From Vicia villosa (taxonomy: Eukaryota; Streptophyta; Magnoliopsida; Fabales; Fabaceae): a stretch of DNA of 64,000 nucleotides. The first letter of the stretch is position 1; each line of letters starts with the position of its first letter. Position numbers and translations under genes: made by a program. Positions 42,558 to 55,141 of this stretch are shown here, one piece after another. The stretch covers positions 637,078 through 701,077 of the forward strand of contig NW_026705417.1 in NCBI RefSeq assembly GCF_029867415.1. Reading direction: 5' to 3'. The notes beneath the pieces are model-generated. The model was not told where the DNA came from, did no database searches, and worked only from the letters and a program-made list of their open reading frames with translations.

Positions 42558-44601
42558 GGTTACTACAGAAAGTTTATTTAAGGATTTTCGAAGTTAGAAT
42601 TGCCGTTAACTAAGTTGACTAGAAAAGGGCAAGCGTTTATTTGGGATTCTAAGTGTGAAGAAGGATTCCATGAGTTGAAGAAGAGGTTCACTAGTGCTCT
42701 GAGCTTGATTTTGCCTAATCCGGAGGAATCTTTTGTGGTTTATTGTGACGCATCGTTGATGGGATTGGGATGTGTATTAATGCCAAATCAATAGGTTGTG
42801 GCTTATGCGTCATGACAACTCGAAGTGCACGAGAGGAATTACCCGACTCATGATTTAGAGTTGGCAGCGGTGTTTTTTGTATTGAAATTATGGAGACATT
42901 ATCTATATGGTTCGACGTTTGAACTATTTAGTGATCACAAGAGTTTGAAGTACCTTTTTGATCAGAAAGAGCTTAATATGAGGCAGAGAAGATGGTTAGA
43001 GTTTCTTAAAGATTATGATTTTGGGCTAAATTACCATTCAGGTAAAGCGAATGTGATTGCTGACGCGTTGAGTAGGAAGTCCTTACATATGTCCATGCTA
43101 ATGGTGCGGGAATTGGATTTGATTGAACAATTCCTAGATTTAAGTTTGGTATGTGAAGGTACTTCTAATAGTATTAAATTGGGTATGCTGAAGCTGACGA
43201 GTGGAATTCTTGATGAGATTAGAACAGGTCAGAAAGTTGACGTTGAGATGGTTGATAGATTGAATTTGATTAACCAAGGCAAAGGAGGTGAATTCAGGAT
43301 TGACGAGAATGGTATAATGAGGTTTGGTGATCGGGTTTGTGTTCCTGATGTTGCAGAATTGAGAAAGAGTATTCTTGAAGAAGGACATCGGAGTGGGTTG
43401 AGTATTCACCCTGGTGCTACCAAGATGTATCATGATTTAAAGAAGTTGTTTTGGTGGCCTGGAATGAAGAAAGAGATTGCTGAATTTGTTTACTCTTGTT
43501 TGACTTGTCAGAAGTCAAAGATTGAACATTGGAGACCGTATGGTGTTATGCAACCGTTGTTTATTCTGGAGTGGAAGTGGGAAAGTATATCTATGGATTT
43601 TGTTTCTGGGTTACCGAGGACAGTTAAGAATTGTGAATCTATTTGGGTCAACATGGACAGATTGACGAAGTCTGCTCACTTTATACCGATGAGAATGGAT
43701 TATTCGATGGAGAAGTTAGCTCAATTGTATATTGAGAAGATAGTGAGTTTACATGGTATTCCTTCGAGTATCATGTCGGATAGAGATCCAAGGTTTACAT
43801 TGAGATTCTGGGAAGGTGTGCAGAAAGCATTAGGTACTAAGTTAAGATTGAGTTCTGCTTATCATCCGCAGATTGATGGTCAGACAGAGAGAACGATTCA
43901 ATCGTTGGAAGACTTGTTGCGTGCTTGTGTGTTGGAAAAGTGTGGTACGAGGGATAGTTATTTACCGTTGATTGAATTTACCTACAATAACAGTTTTCAT
44001 TCAAGCATTGGTATGGCTCCGTTTGAAGCCTTGTATGGCAGGAGGTGTAGGACGTCATTGTGTTGGTATGAATCCGGTGAGAGCGCAGTAATTGGATCAG
44101 AAATTGTTCAAGAGACGAAAAAAAGATTAAGATGATTCAGGAGAAGTTGAAAGCTTCTTAGAGTCTTCAGAAGAGTTATCATGATAAGAGGCGGAGAACA
44201 CTGGAGTTTCAAGAAGGAGATCATGTGTTTCTGAGAGTGACTCCTACGAAGGGTGTTGGTCAAGCACAGAAGTCGAGGAAGTTGACGTCACATTTTATTA
44301 GTCCGTTTCAGCTTACGGAAAGAGTAGGAGAAGTGGCTTATCGCATTGCTTTACCACGACGCTTACAAATTTGCGTGATGTATTTCATGTGTCTCATGTG
44401 ATACAAGTGGATGAAGTGCAAGTGAAGGACAATTTGACCGTTGAGGCATTTCCTCTGAAGATCGAAGACCGAAAGTTGAAGCAGTTGCATGGCAAAGAGA
44501 TGGCATTGGTCAGAGTAGCTTGGGGAGGAGCAACAGGTGGAAATGTTACATGGGAGCTGGAGAGTCAGATGAAGGACTCTTATCCCGAGCTGTTCAATTG
44601 A
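42558..44601 (+). pseudogene. Chromovirus RNase H-integrase-chromodomain remnant
   Basis: Reads FSKLELPLTKLTRKGQ (connection), YCDASLMGLGCVL (RNase H start), then after two in-frame stops near 42795-42815, RNYPTHDLELAAVFFVLKLW, FSDHKSLKYLF and GKANVIADALSR. Integrase follows in the long open stretch 42825-44135: an H...C zinc finger ending in CLTCQKSK, and a DDE core with WESISMDFVSGLP, SDRDPRFTLRFWE and DGQTERTIQSLEDLLRA. A frameshift at about 44130 leads to another frame, then back near 44371, where VRVAWGG...GGNVTWELE marks the chromodomain-like tail. A stop also lies in the RT end. The catalytic residues of integrase can be seen, but the polyprotein is broken in at least four places. Confidence 0.88.
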
Positions 44602-44625
44602 GGTATATTTTCGAGGACGAAAACT

Positions 44626-44643
44626 CTTTTAGTGGGGGAGAGT
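44626..44643 (+). promoter_or_regulatory. Polypurine tract of the chromovirus
   Basis: TTTTAGTGGGGGAGAGT directly precedes the LTR start TGTAACACCCC. Confidence 0.75.
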
Positions 44644-45171
44644 TGTAACACCCCATATTTTCCGTCTATTAATTTAATTGAGATTTAAATTAATTATTTG
44701 GAAATTTTGATATTTTTATTGGACTTAACTAGAAAAATAATGGAATAATAGCTATTGGGCTTAAGTTGTGGTTAGTAAAGAGGAGTCAAAAGGATAAAAG
44801 AGGAGAAAGAGCAAAAACACGTAAAAGAGAAGAGAATAAGAGGAATATCTTTCAAGACTTCAAATTAAGGCAAGGGGGGAATCTTCCTTTTAGTATATCT
44901 TATTTGATTATAGGTGATATAATTGATTAAGATATGGATTGATTCAATTGGATATATTGGGATTGTTAGGTTTGGGAATGCTGTAGTTTAGGGTAATTGA
45001 TGAAATTGCATGAACTACTGTTTGAAAACCCGTTTTTGTTGATGTTTGATGATGTGTGATGATGTATCTGATGATTTTATGCATTTAATCGATGTTTAGA
45101 AGGGATTTTGGGTGAAGGATGTGTTGAATCGCAGGTCTGTCACAGAGGTGAATTTCTGCATAATCGCACGT

Positions 45172-45312
45172 CCGCTATGCGGCCCCTGGCTCGCTAAGCG
45201 GACCTAGCCCGCTAAGCGAAGGTCCCAACGTAGTTAGCTTCTGTCATAGACCACTTGAAGCAGGGTTATTGAAATTTCAAGTGCGTAAGCGCGCTTGAAG
45301 GTCGCTGAGCGG
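45172..45312. promoter_or_regulatory. Cluster of five CGCTNAGCG-type palindromes
   Basis: CCGCTATGCGG at 45172, TCGCTAAGCGG at 45191, CCGCTAAGCGA at 45209, GCGTAAGCGC at 45283 and TCGCTGAGCGG at 45302. Neighbouring centres are 18-20 bp apart within the two groups. It lies in the first part of the chromovirus LTR; no confident TATA box could be assigned, so its place relative to the promoter is unknown. Confidence 0.65.
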
Positions 45313-47162
45313 ACCTTGCTATATGCAACTTTTTCTAAACTTTGAAATAGCGTATCTTTGGATCCTTGTACCCTTTCTAAGTGCCGTTTTGGGTGTTGCA
45401 AAGCTAATTAAATGTTTTATACGATAAATTGGTGAGATGGGCAGTGACCCGATTTTATTTTAAACTCGATTTAATTACTTTGGTAAAATGAAACATTGTG
45501 CATATATGTGATTTTGTGATTATGACAATGTATTGGTGTAGTGATGGATGAATTGTGATTATTAATATGTTTATTGTTTTAATACGGTGGGAGAACTGAC
45601 TTTTTTAAATGTTGCGGATAGCAAGAGTCGCCACTGACTTTTATTTTATTCAATTAGAAAGGCTAAAAGAACAAAAAAACACATTTTAAAAGACTTTGAG
45701 TTTGGGGGGTAGGTTATACAAAGGGAAGATGTAAGCACCCTTCGTATTCATGGTTATCCACGGGCTCTTAATTGCTTAGCTCACTTTTATTTGTTTAAAT
45801 TGTTTGAAAAGTGTCGTGTGTGTTTAGAAAAGATTTGAATAAGGACTTTAACTTGTAAATAAGTGTAGCCTTTTCGAAATTGTTTGAAAAGAGGTGTGAA
45901 AAGTAATTTTGAAGTATTGAATGCTGAGCAAGCAATTAAGAGTACCTACCCTAAGTTCGTCTTTCTTGTTCTTTAAGTCTTTTCGAAAGGGCTATCCATA
46001 CCATAAGGAGGGCAGGTAGTCTTTTCATTGGATGTATCGGGTCATCGAAGGTCATCGTTTGCCATAAGTTTATCCATACTATAGAAGGGCGGGAAGTCTT
46101 TAGGGAAGGACGAGAATAGTCATTGTAGGCAACCAGTAAGGATACCTTAGCATTCGAAGGGACGGTTATCATTTATCGAGGTAACATCGAGGGACGAGAT
46201 CATTTTATCGTTTGCAACTCGAAGGGACTATGATCTTTTATCGAAGGGACTATGGTGATTTGAATTCGTAGGCAGCATGTGCTAAGGTATCCCTACGCTT
46301 GAAGGGACTTTACTATTATCGAGAAGGCAGCATAAGAGAGGTTACCCTAAAGGTGGGTGTGTGTAGCGATCACGTGATTATGTTTGGATTTTTATCTTTG
46401 ATTTAAAATTAGCTAGCGGTTGATTGATTATCTTGTCACTCCCTAAATTACTAACCACGCAGTTAATAGCATACAGAAATTTAAAACAGTTTATGGGTGT
46501 GGAAAGTAAAAAACGAGAAAATAAAGCCCTAATTACTATTACATCAAAAATTGAATGAGCGACCTATACATAATTTCTTGAACTTAAAATGAAAAATTAA
46601 ATAATTAAATAACAGTAATTAAAACAAACACGCGACAATCATTGAAAATTGGGATGAGAAGAGAATCGAAAAAAAAACAGAGTTTAAGAGAAATCCAGTA
46701 TTTGAACTAATTAAAACCTATTTTTTACCTAATTACTAATTAATTATTAAATTAAAATAATTATGTACAAAAAAAATTAAGATTAATTAAATCCAATGTC
46801 TAATTAAAAAACTAAAACCTAATTTTATTTAACCTAAAAATTAATTTAATTAAAAAAAGATAAATTATTAATTAAAACATTTTTTTTAAAAGAAAATTAA
46901 ATTTTAAAAAGACTATTTTTTGTGTGAAAATATACTAATTTAGTTAAAAAGAAAATTATAAAAGAAAAAAAACAATTTAAAATATGTTAAACCAAGCGTA
47001 GATCTTATGTGGAGGAGCTGTGAGGGATCATGGTGGACTACGCTTTCTGATCCGTCTGATTTGGATTTAGTGGAATCCAAAGGTGATGGCATGAGTATAT
47101 ACCATGTACCTGTATTACATAGACGCGCTAGATCTGCAGATAGAAACGTTGCAAAAAATAAG

Positions 47163-47232
47163 GCGTCGCTGGTGGGAATCGATCCCAGGACACCCTAATT
47201 ACCAATTATCTCAGGCTGCCCTCTGTGCCACA
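47163..47232 (-). other. tRNA-like segment in the nested LTR
   Basis: The minus strand reads TGGCACAGAGGGCAG (A-box-like) and about 35 nt later TGGGATCGATTCCCA (T-arm/B-box-like, five-pair stem). Only three outer pairs (GGC/GCC) of an acceptor stem can form. It lies about 0.8 kb downstream of the LTR TATA box, in the sense of the LTR. Confidence 0.4.
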
Positions 47233-48018
47233 AATGCCATCTGTCTATAAATCAAACAAAAACTAATAAAACGAAACGTGAATTAAATGGATTAATTAAA
47301 ACAAAGTCAACCGGGCCCCTTTTGATTCCTGTGCAAGCCAATGAGCGTGGGAGAGAGAATCGGACGAGATTGACTGGCCAATCAGGTTGTCACGCGTGGG
47401 ATCAATAATTCAACGTTACTGTTCATTTTCTTCCTCCATATTACCTGCGAATTTTGCCATGGCTCTGCCTGTGGATTTTGTTGCGGTTTTCCTAACCATT
47501 ATGCAAAAATTAAATCTCAAAAAAACAACGTTATGCAAACGAGATAAGCTCCCAGATTGATTAAATGGAACCCCAAAAACTCAAATATGGCGTCGCTTTG
47601 GATTGATACGTGCTGCAACTATGAAAACGAAGAACAACTTCTTCCTTGCCCAAACAATGGTGAAGTTTGATTCTTGCGTTCAAGCTTGGATTCAATGGTT
47701 CAAACCTTGTCTAATTGATGCCAGAAACTCAACTATACCATTAGTTTGTGTTAAAACTCAATAACAAGTAAGAAACGATATTAAAGAAAAATGCATGAAG
47801 TAGTTAATTATAATATATGAGTTCTACACGTGACCAAAGCTTACTAATTACTCAGGCTTACCTTATAATGTCTCACAAGTGGAATAGATAGTTTGTATGC
47901 CTTTGGATTTGTCTGGAACAAGGAATGCAAGTTTTCTCTATTTCCTTGAATTTTTCAACTTTAGAACCCTAGCCCCTTCCTCTATTTTTCGTCCTCTATG
48001 CATTAGCTTCAGGTGTGT

Positions 48019-48025
48019 TTATATA
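48019..48025 (-). promoter_or_regulatory. TATA box of the nested LTR
   Basis: The minus strand reads TTGGCTATATAAACACACC, followed by a leader that starts CTGAAGCTAATGC. Confidence 0.55.
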
Positions 48026-49671
48026 GCCAAGTAATTTAGGTTAACAAACTGAATCCAATCTTATTAATTCATGGTGATTGAAATTTGATTGAAAAAGATT
48101 AAAAATCACATAGAAAGTTTCTATTTTTGCATCCAATCATGCCAATCATATTCCAATCATTCTCCTCACCCTTTAAGATCCATATTTGGCTGATTCTGAT
48201 TGTAAAAAACAAATCATGCGCTTCACTTTCATTATTTGGAATTTACTTGATTTAATTTGAATTTAAATAGGTAAAACCCGAAATAAATAAAAATAAATTG
48301 GGAAAAATGCAAGGATGGGCTTGGAGGTCGTGGGCCATATTAGGAACAAGTTTCAAACATAAAAAGATAGGCCCAATTGGAAGAAATCCATTTTTGCTTA
48401 ATAGTCACTTTATGCACTTTCTTAAAATTTGGTCAACTTCAACAAGTCATAACTCATTCAATTTTTATCATATGGAGATGTTCTAAGACTTTTTGGAAAG
48501 CTCAAGATGTCCTTTACAAGCCACTTTGGAACCTTTTTTGCATTTGAGAATTTTATCTTGAAGATATGGCTTCTGACAAAAAACAACTTTTTGCGATCTT
48601 CTAGAAGGACCTGTAATGTTTTGGCTTATATCTCTTAGGCAGAAGCATTTCTTGACCTTGAGCCCAACATCAAAGTTATAGAGAATAAAATTTCCTTGAG
48701 AATGAGCTTTATTTGAGGGTTGATTGCTTAGGAGAGAGATAGTCAGGCTTATTTCTAAGTGCTTGAGCGAAAATATTTTAAAATGTTATGGGCAAATTTT
48801 GGGGTATGACAATTGTGATAAATGAGTAAATGATTGAATGATTGCGGAAGCATGTGCATACTTTTTGGTGATAATGGTGGGTTACGGTGAGGCGATGTAT
48901 TTCATCGGATTGGTGATGTGTAAGTATGTCATATGTGTGCATTCATTCATAAATCATTTTGGTGATGGATCCCAATGATGTTTGGATCATTGGTGGGCAT
49001 AATTCCCATTGTGTGGAATTTGTGTCGGTAGGTCCGTATCTTGGTGATGTTTAGATCGGTTGGGTGGATTAATTCCACGACTTATTGGTACCACATGCAT
49101 AATGTTAGTTGGTTCATATACATTTTATCATAACATGATTGGATGGATTTCAGTCTTATGTTGGGTGATGTATTTGTTATTTTCGATGAATGACCGTTAA
49201 ATATCTGAATATGTTGTAATTGGGTGAATGATATGTTATGATGTTTTGTTGCCTATGAATGCATAATATTTATTAATTGTGAATGAGACTCACCCTTACA
49301 TGTTGAAAATTTTCAGATTAAGGAGTATCGGCTTTATTACTCGGTGAGGATAGCTCGTAGAGTTTATCCAGTTATTTCGGGCCGTGTCGGTCATGCTCTA
49401 GTCTTGTAACACTGGGAACGATAGAATTAGAGTTTAATTTCGTTACACTCTATTTTGTTAGGTTTGGATTATCTTCGTTGGATTTATTTTGGGAAGATGT
49501 TTTGTTATTCCGTTGTGATAAACATAATAATATTATTGGTGAACGTTCCTATTAAAGCATGACTTATGACTATAATTGGTTTATTTGATTTAATTAATTG
49601 TGGCACCCTTGTTTTTATGTTTTACTCTAATTAATTTATTAAGTTGCCGCGGGGTTTATAAGGGTGTTACA

Positions 49672-51275
49672 CTGACCGTCGAGCTTGAACGATGTTAAAC
49701 AAAGCGCTTGTTGGGAGGCAACCCAACACTGTAACTCTTTTATTTAACTTTCCCATTTTAGTTTTAAATTTTTTATTTGTCCCCAGTTTAGAATGAATAG
49801 TTCCTAAAGCACAAAGAAAAGCTCAAGTGGAGCAAAGCGAGTATCAACAATGGAGCAACATGGACTTGAATGGTAATGATAGATTTTTTTAATAAAGCGA
49901 TAAAACAGGTAAAATTCTATCATTCCCAAACTCTGGATAGCAATATGAAACTTAAGTTGTTAGTAAATTTCATTGGAAGTTTTTGTATGGTACATATTAA
50001 GGTTGAATCAGTTTAGCCCTTTAACCATTGTGAGGAAAGCCTTCCATCATTTACAAAATGCAGGAGACCAACAATCTTGTTGACATTTTTGTATCATGCT
50101 AAACCATATGTGTGCATTATCTTGTGAAAATTTGTTAAAGTGACTAAGGTAGTTGTTTCAAATTGAGAGTTTCCTAGCCCAATCTTTTCTTAATTTTCTT
50201 TTATGAGAATGCGATCCTTTACCAACCTTTCTTTGAGCCTGAGATCAAGAAGAAAAAGATGAAAGCCAAAAGAAAAAAAAGAATTGAATCTTGATCTCAA
50301 TGAAAACTTTTGTTGTTAAAACATCAACCACAATCTTTTGTGATGTGTTTTCTTCCTTAAACCTTCTTAGAAAGTAGGGGAAAATTCATAACCCACTGTT
50401 AGGGACCGTGCTGCGGGAACTCGAGCCACGCCGCGGGCACGACAAATTTATTATAAAAATAAACCCTTGCCATCACTATGGGTGTGCATTTTTTTGTGAA
50501 CAAAATTGACAGAGAAATCTGATTCTGAAGAAGAGAGCAACAATTGAAGGTGGATTCTACATCAATTAAAGATATTCTCTTGATCATGATGAATACCTCA
50601 ATCAAACTTTGTATGTTCTTCATATCTATGGAGAGCTAATCCTCTTGTGTTGAGTTTAAGGTAGTAGTTAACCTATGATCATGCTATACCATTGATTAAT
50701 TTTTTTGAACAATTGTTTGAGTTTATAATCAATAAGAAACCTTGTTTTACGTTAAATTATTGTTGAATCTTTGATCGAAAGAAAAGGTTCAAACTTTTAC
50801 CCTAGGATACTATATTGATTCATTCATAATTTGCAGAGATCGAATTATTAATGAGTTTTCATAATTATCGTGCTTTATTACTCCTATTGATATTGATATT
50901 CTGAGAGATTGAATCTCACAACGGAGAAAGAATATCTAACTTGATCATCAGACATGAGTTCAAGTTTGAGGATAAGTGAAGCGAATAATTCAAATGATAG
51001 TTCACTTATGATTTAATTAATAATTTGCATATGAATAGGTTGATGAACCCTAAAGCTCAACATATATCTTTCATTGTTAACCAATTTTCAGCATTTTAAT
51101 TTTAATCATTGTTCAATTTTCAAAGTAACTTTAGAATAATACAACAAAACCAGCTATTTTTAGTCACTCAAAATAATTTGACTATAGAACAAAAGGGATA
51201 CTAAACCAATCCCTGTGGATACAATATGTAGAAAATATTTACCCAAAAATACTTTCAACAGTACTTACCAATCAT
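49672..51275 (+). mobile_element. Athila-like fragment
   Basis: Right after the chromovirus LTR comes AAAGCGCTTGTTGGGAGGCA, a word typical of the non-coding stretch downstream of integrase in Athila-type elements. Further on, near 51205, CCAATCCCTGTGGATAC and an ending near 51274 resemble the end of Athila-type LTRs (compare 15233-15310 on the minus strand). A TATA box at 50452-50459 sits between. No coding sequence remains and the LTR start was not located. Confidence 0.5.
50407..50441. promoter_or_regulatory. Pair of GC-rich inverted words before a TATA box
   Basis: CCGTGCTGCGGGA and CACGCCGCGGGCACG lie 9 bp apart in an otherwise AT-rich region and are directly followed by ATTTATTATAAAAATAAACC (TATA at 50452-50459). 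Confidence 0.45.
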
Positions 51276-51910
51276 ATAACCGTAGTCTAACTTCCCTAAT
51301 CACGTTTAACTCTTAACAACCGCTTTCTTCCTATAGAAGATGCTCCATTACTCTCTAAGTATTGTAATTGTTTCCGATTGACATCCATAGCTTCTCTTGA
51401 ATTCCAAAGATATATCATCTTATTAATAGTTAATAACCTTCATCTCATCTCATTCCGAACTCATCCAATATTTTTTCTCAAAAGGTCTCCCAAATTAGGT
51501 TCGTATTTTAAATTCTTTGTAAGCTTGACTTCCACTTGTCCTTACTCAGCATCTATGAGTGACGAGAACAAATACAACTTCTAATCGATATAATTATTAT
51601 ATAAAATACTTCATAGTTCTTACTCAATTCAATCTTGCTCCCTCTAGACCAGCACATCCAAAGAATTCAAAGACACGTGTTGACCAAAGTCGACTAATGT
51701 TCTGGGGTGTTAATTATCCTTCTTACTGAAGTACTATAGGGTACATTAACTTCATTTAAGAGACAATTGATTACCTAAGAATTTATCATGCTTGAATCAA
51801 GCCACACAACTCATAATATATAGGACTCCAAACATTTACTCCTACTAAACTCGACACTTGATCAACTTAGGACACCTGACTCACAGACCCTTGGCAAAAT
51901 CTACCACCGA
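51276..51910 (-). other. Leader-like region of the minus-strand chromovirus
   Basis: Lies next to the primer site (51911-51922) on its internal side. No gag reading is visible on the minus strand, and the stretch ends at the Athila-like fragment. Confidence 0.45.
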
Positions 51911-51922
51911 GCTCTGATACCA
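51911..51922 (-). promoter_or_regulatory. Primer-binding site (initiator tRNA-Met type)
   Basis: The minus strand reads TGGTATCAGAGC three bases after an LTR end ...GGGTGTTACA. This is the standard initiator-methionine tRNA site of chromoviruses and copia elements, and fixes the orientation of the adjoining LTR. Confidence 0.85.
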
Positions 51923-53383
51923 CAATGTAACACCCTGATTTTTAACAGCGGGAGTGTATGTTTTTTCTTTATAAAACAAAAAAGTCTTTGAAATAAAACC
52001 TCTTTGGGCATCTTTAAAATAAACCAGAGTAAATTTTTGTAATACAATGATCAAAATACAAGTCCTCTTTTATAAAAATGTTTTCTTAATGAAAGGTTTA
52101 AGAACACAAGTTAAACATAATGTCTAAAATAATATTATGAAATTATTTATTTTAACAAATAAATTAATAGAGTTTACCATAACACTAAATACAAAGAAAA
52201 TGGTAAGTAAGAGTAAACAAGACTTCAACATCACCCCCCCTAAGCTGATCTCTGGACTCTAACTGAAGATGATTGGGTATTAAATCCTCGAGTAGCATCT
52301 TCCTTGTTGCTTTAGATTATCGATTCAATAACTGTTTTTCCATGTCTTTAAGAACAACTGAAACCTCTAAAAAACTAGGGCATAAGCCCAGTCCACAATA
52401 ATAGTAGAGGGTCATGATCTAAAAATAGCATACATGAAAGAATACACACGTGCAAGTAAAACATGATATACAACAGTCACAATATTTATTTCAATAAATA
52501 AAATAATTCTCCAATAGCCTAATGCAGACTCTATATGAGTGTGATTCTCCCTAATCGGGTTCCCCACATGCATGAATTTCAGAATTTAACATCTCTGCAG
52601 AGAGTCGTGGACCCTTTCTGGAATTCCCTTCACATATGTAATCATAACCACAAGTCAATTCATATATTTATTCAAAATAATATGAAAGTATGTTCACAAG
52701 TTTAGCATCACAACATAAACACATATTCATAATTGGGCACACAACATTAAACATTCTCAGTCGGACACACAATTATCACAAAACCCCCTACTGGGCACAC
52801 CATCATTCATACCAACACATATGCATTCAATCACATATATTATCGTTAGAAAGTTCCCTTACCTTAGCAAGCTTCTCACACGTTCAACTTACGTTACATG
52901 ACTATGAGCACGACATATCTCTCTACGAAGTCTTATATGCAATTCACACTTTCAACCTTTTAAAATACACAATTTATTTAAGTTAATACAAGTCCAACTA
53001 CGTCCAGCTTTATCTTGGCCAGTTAGCTAATCAATTAAGTTTTTATTACTGTTTTACTAACCTAATCATTTTATATTAAAAATATATCTTTTCAAATATA
53101 AAATGATTTTTTTTCTCTTAAAAGAACAATAAAATATAAAATATTAATACAAATATGTTTCTAACTCAATAGTTTAAAGCATTTATTATTTTGAGCAACC
53201 CAATGTGTCAAATACTAATCTTTGATTAAAAATTTTGAAATTAAATTATTATACTTAAATCATTATTAAGTATACAAGTGAATAGTATTGAACGAAAACA
53301 ATATAAAATTTAACTATTAATTAATTTGTGATTAAAAATTATTAACTTGTTTATTTAAATTAAAATCACCAATTAGGAGGGAG

Positions 53384-54310
53384 TTGTTGGACTTATCGGG
53401 GTTCAAGGAAACGAATATCTTGGGGAAGTATTTAGGGGTGCCGTTAACAGGGAAAACTCCTAAGGCCAAAGATTTTAACTACATTATGAATAACATTAAA
53501 GAAAAACTTACCAATTGGAAGGCGGAAAATATGTCCTTTGCAGGGAGAGCAGTTTTGGCCAAGTCTGTGATCGAAGCCATCCTGACTTACACAATGATAT
53601 CGTGTGCTCTTCCAAAAGCAAGTCTTAAAGAAATTCAGAAGGTGAAAAGAAACTTTGTTTGGGGCGATACCAATGGAGGAAGGTACTATCATGCTCTCAA
53701 GTGGAGCACTCTTACTACTCCCAAGATAGCTGGAGGCATGGATTTCAGAACTCCTTACTGACTTCTTGCCCAACCATATTATTGAAGAGATTTTGGAATT
53801 CATCAGCCTAGAATTGATGATGGTGCGGATATCCGATTGTGAAAAGAGCCCAAAAATGGAAATTTTTCTGTTGCAGGAGCTTATAGTGTGCTGAGTTCTA
53901 CCAGGTGTGTTCATGAGGACAGAAAACTGTGGAAGAATATATGGACCCTCAACTACCCAGAGCGTATTAGAGCATTTATATGGTCTATCAAGCATGACAT
54001 CCTTTTGACAAATATGCGTCTCAGCAAGATGAATATCAATAACCCTTTCTGTTTGGAGTATGGCAGCAAGCTTGAAACTGTTTTACATGCCTTGAGAGAT
54101 TATGCTGTTATTAAGAACATTTGGCTATCTCTTGTTAGAGAAACATATTGGTCTTGTTTTTTTGCTGCAGGTTTGGATGAATGGATTAAATTGAGCCTTT
54201 GCAACAACCTTGTCCGTGGAGGAATAGATGAATGGAAATCCTTGGTGTTACGACGTGTCACTCTATGTGGTATTGGCAAAACAAAAGGAAGCATGACGAC
54301 AATTTTGTGA
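53384..54310 (+). pseudogene. LINE reverse transcriptase C-terminus and zf-RVT
   Basis: 53384-53761 reads ILGKYLGVPLTGKTPKAKDF, then LTNWKAENMSFAGRAVLAKS and KRNFVWGDTNGGR, the thumb/connection segment of plant L1 RTs. After a stop at 53759 and a frame change, 53888-54310 gives LWKNIWTLNYPERIRAFIW and a degraded Cys/His zinc-binding zf-RVT domain (FCLEYGSKLETVLHALRDY, where the usual Cys and His positions are partly lost). The RT catalytic core is not present. Confidence 0.8.
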
Positions 54311-54951
54311 TGCCTTTCAACGTGGGGAAAGATATCTAAGACAGAGCCAATAGTTACTTCGCTAGTCTCAAGATGAGGCAGAGAGTCAAGATTGAAGGAT
54401 AGAAAAACACTTAGAAAGGGGGGGGGGTTGAATAAGTGTAGCTTTAAAACTCTTAAGATAAAAACAATTTGCACAATGGTTTTTATCGTGGTTGGTTGTT
54501 AACTAAACTACTCCAGTCCACCCCCTTGGACTGATTTACCTCAACTGAGGATTTAATCCACTAATCAATCTTGATTACAATGGTTTTCCACTTAGATACC
54601 CTCTAAGTCTTCTAGAGTATTCTGATCACACCTTGATCACTCTAGGAAATTCACCACTTAGAAACTTCTAAGTCTTCTAGAGTCTACTGATCACAACTTG
54701 ATCACTCTAGGAACCTTTTACAAATCAATGTAAAATAAATGTTTACAAGAGTATTAAAATGTTTCTTAGAAAGCTATAATCACAATTGTGATATTTCTCT
54801 TAAGTTCTAAGCTTAAATCTCACTAAGATATTACAAGAGTAGAGAGGTTGAAGATGAAGTTAGTAAGACTTTGATTTAGCAACGTTTAAGGTTGTTTGTG
54901 CAGAGTTGTTCGCGTAAGTGTTGTAACCTTGCTTCTGATCAGAACTTCACT

Positions 54952-54958
54952 ATTTATA
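54952..54958 (-). promoter_or_regulatory. TATA box of the SIRE-type LTR
   Basis: The minus strand reads ACGCCTATAAATAGTG. The CTTCTGA word cluster lies 185-430 bp upstream in the minus sense. Confidence 0.6.
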
Positions 54959-55141
54959 GGCGTTATGAGAAGATGACTGCTGGGAGAATTTAATGCATTG
55001 CATGATCCGTACAGCTTTGCATTTAATGTTTCACTCTTTTGTCAACTACCTCGAGCCTTGCTTTTCCTGCTTTAACTAACTTTGCCTTTACTAGCTTCTA
55101 ATGTTCCTTTTGCCAGTCAGCGTAGCCTGCCATTTTTTACT

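Larger units (their letters stand above)
45578..48811 (-). mobile_element. Nested 3.2 kb Ogre/Tat-type LTR
   Basis: On the minus strand it starts TGTCATACCCCAAAATTTG at 48811, the same opening style as the Ogre-like LTR at 8258. ATTGT occurs at 45573-45577 and 48812-48816 as a probable 5 bp duplication. A TATA box lies at 48019-48025 (minus). The left end is less certain, because the minus-strand end CCGTATTAAA lacks the usual CA. No gag, pol or primer site is inside, so it is probably a solo LTR. Words near the left end (minus GTGGCGACTCTTGC) recall the ends of Ogre LTRs. Confidence 0.7.
42558..49671 (+). mobile_element. Tekay-type chromovirus, 5'-truncated
   Basis: Begins inside the end of reverse transcriptase (GYYRKFI) at 42558, continues with RNase H, integrase and a C-terminal chromodomain-like region, then a purine tract and a 3' LTR starting TGTAACACCCC at 44644 and ending GGGTGTTACA at 49671. 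The LTR holds a nested LTR (45578-48811). The 5' LTR, gag, protease and most of RT are missing. Confidence 0.85.
44644..49671 (+). repeat. 3' LTR of the chromovirus, with nested LTR
   Basis: Ends TGTAACACCC and GGGTGTTACA are a perfect 10 bp inverted repeat. The native LTR is about 1.79 kb once the insertion at 45578-48811 and its 5 bp duplication are removed. A cluster of CGCTNAGCG words lies at 45172-45312. Confidence 0.8.

Noticed and set aside
42825..44135. Intact integrase gene
   Set aside because: It is a piece of a chromovirus polyprotein with stops just upstream and a frameshift at its end.
53444..53995. Minus-strand 183-codon frame opposite the LINE
   Set aside because: It is the antisense of recognisable LINE RT sequence.
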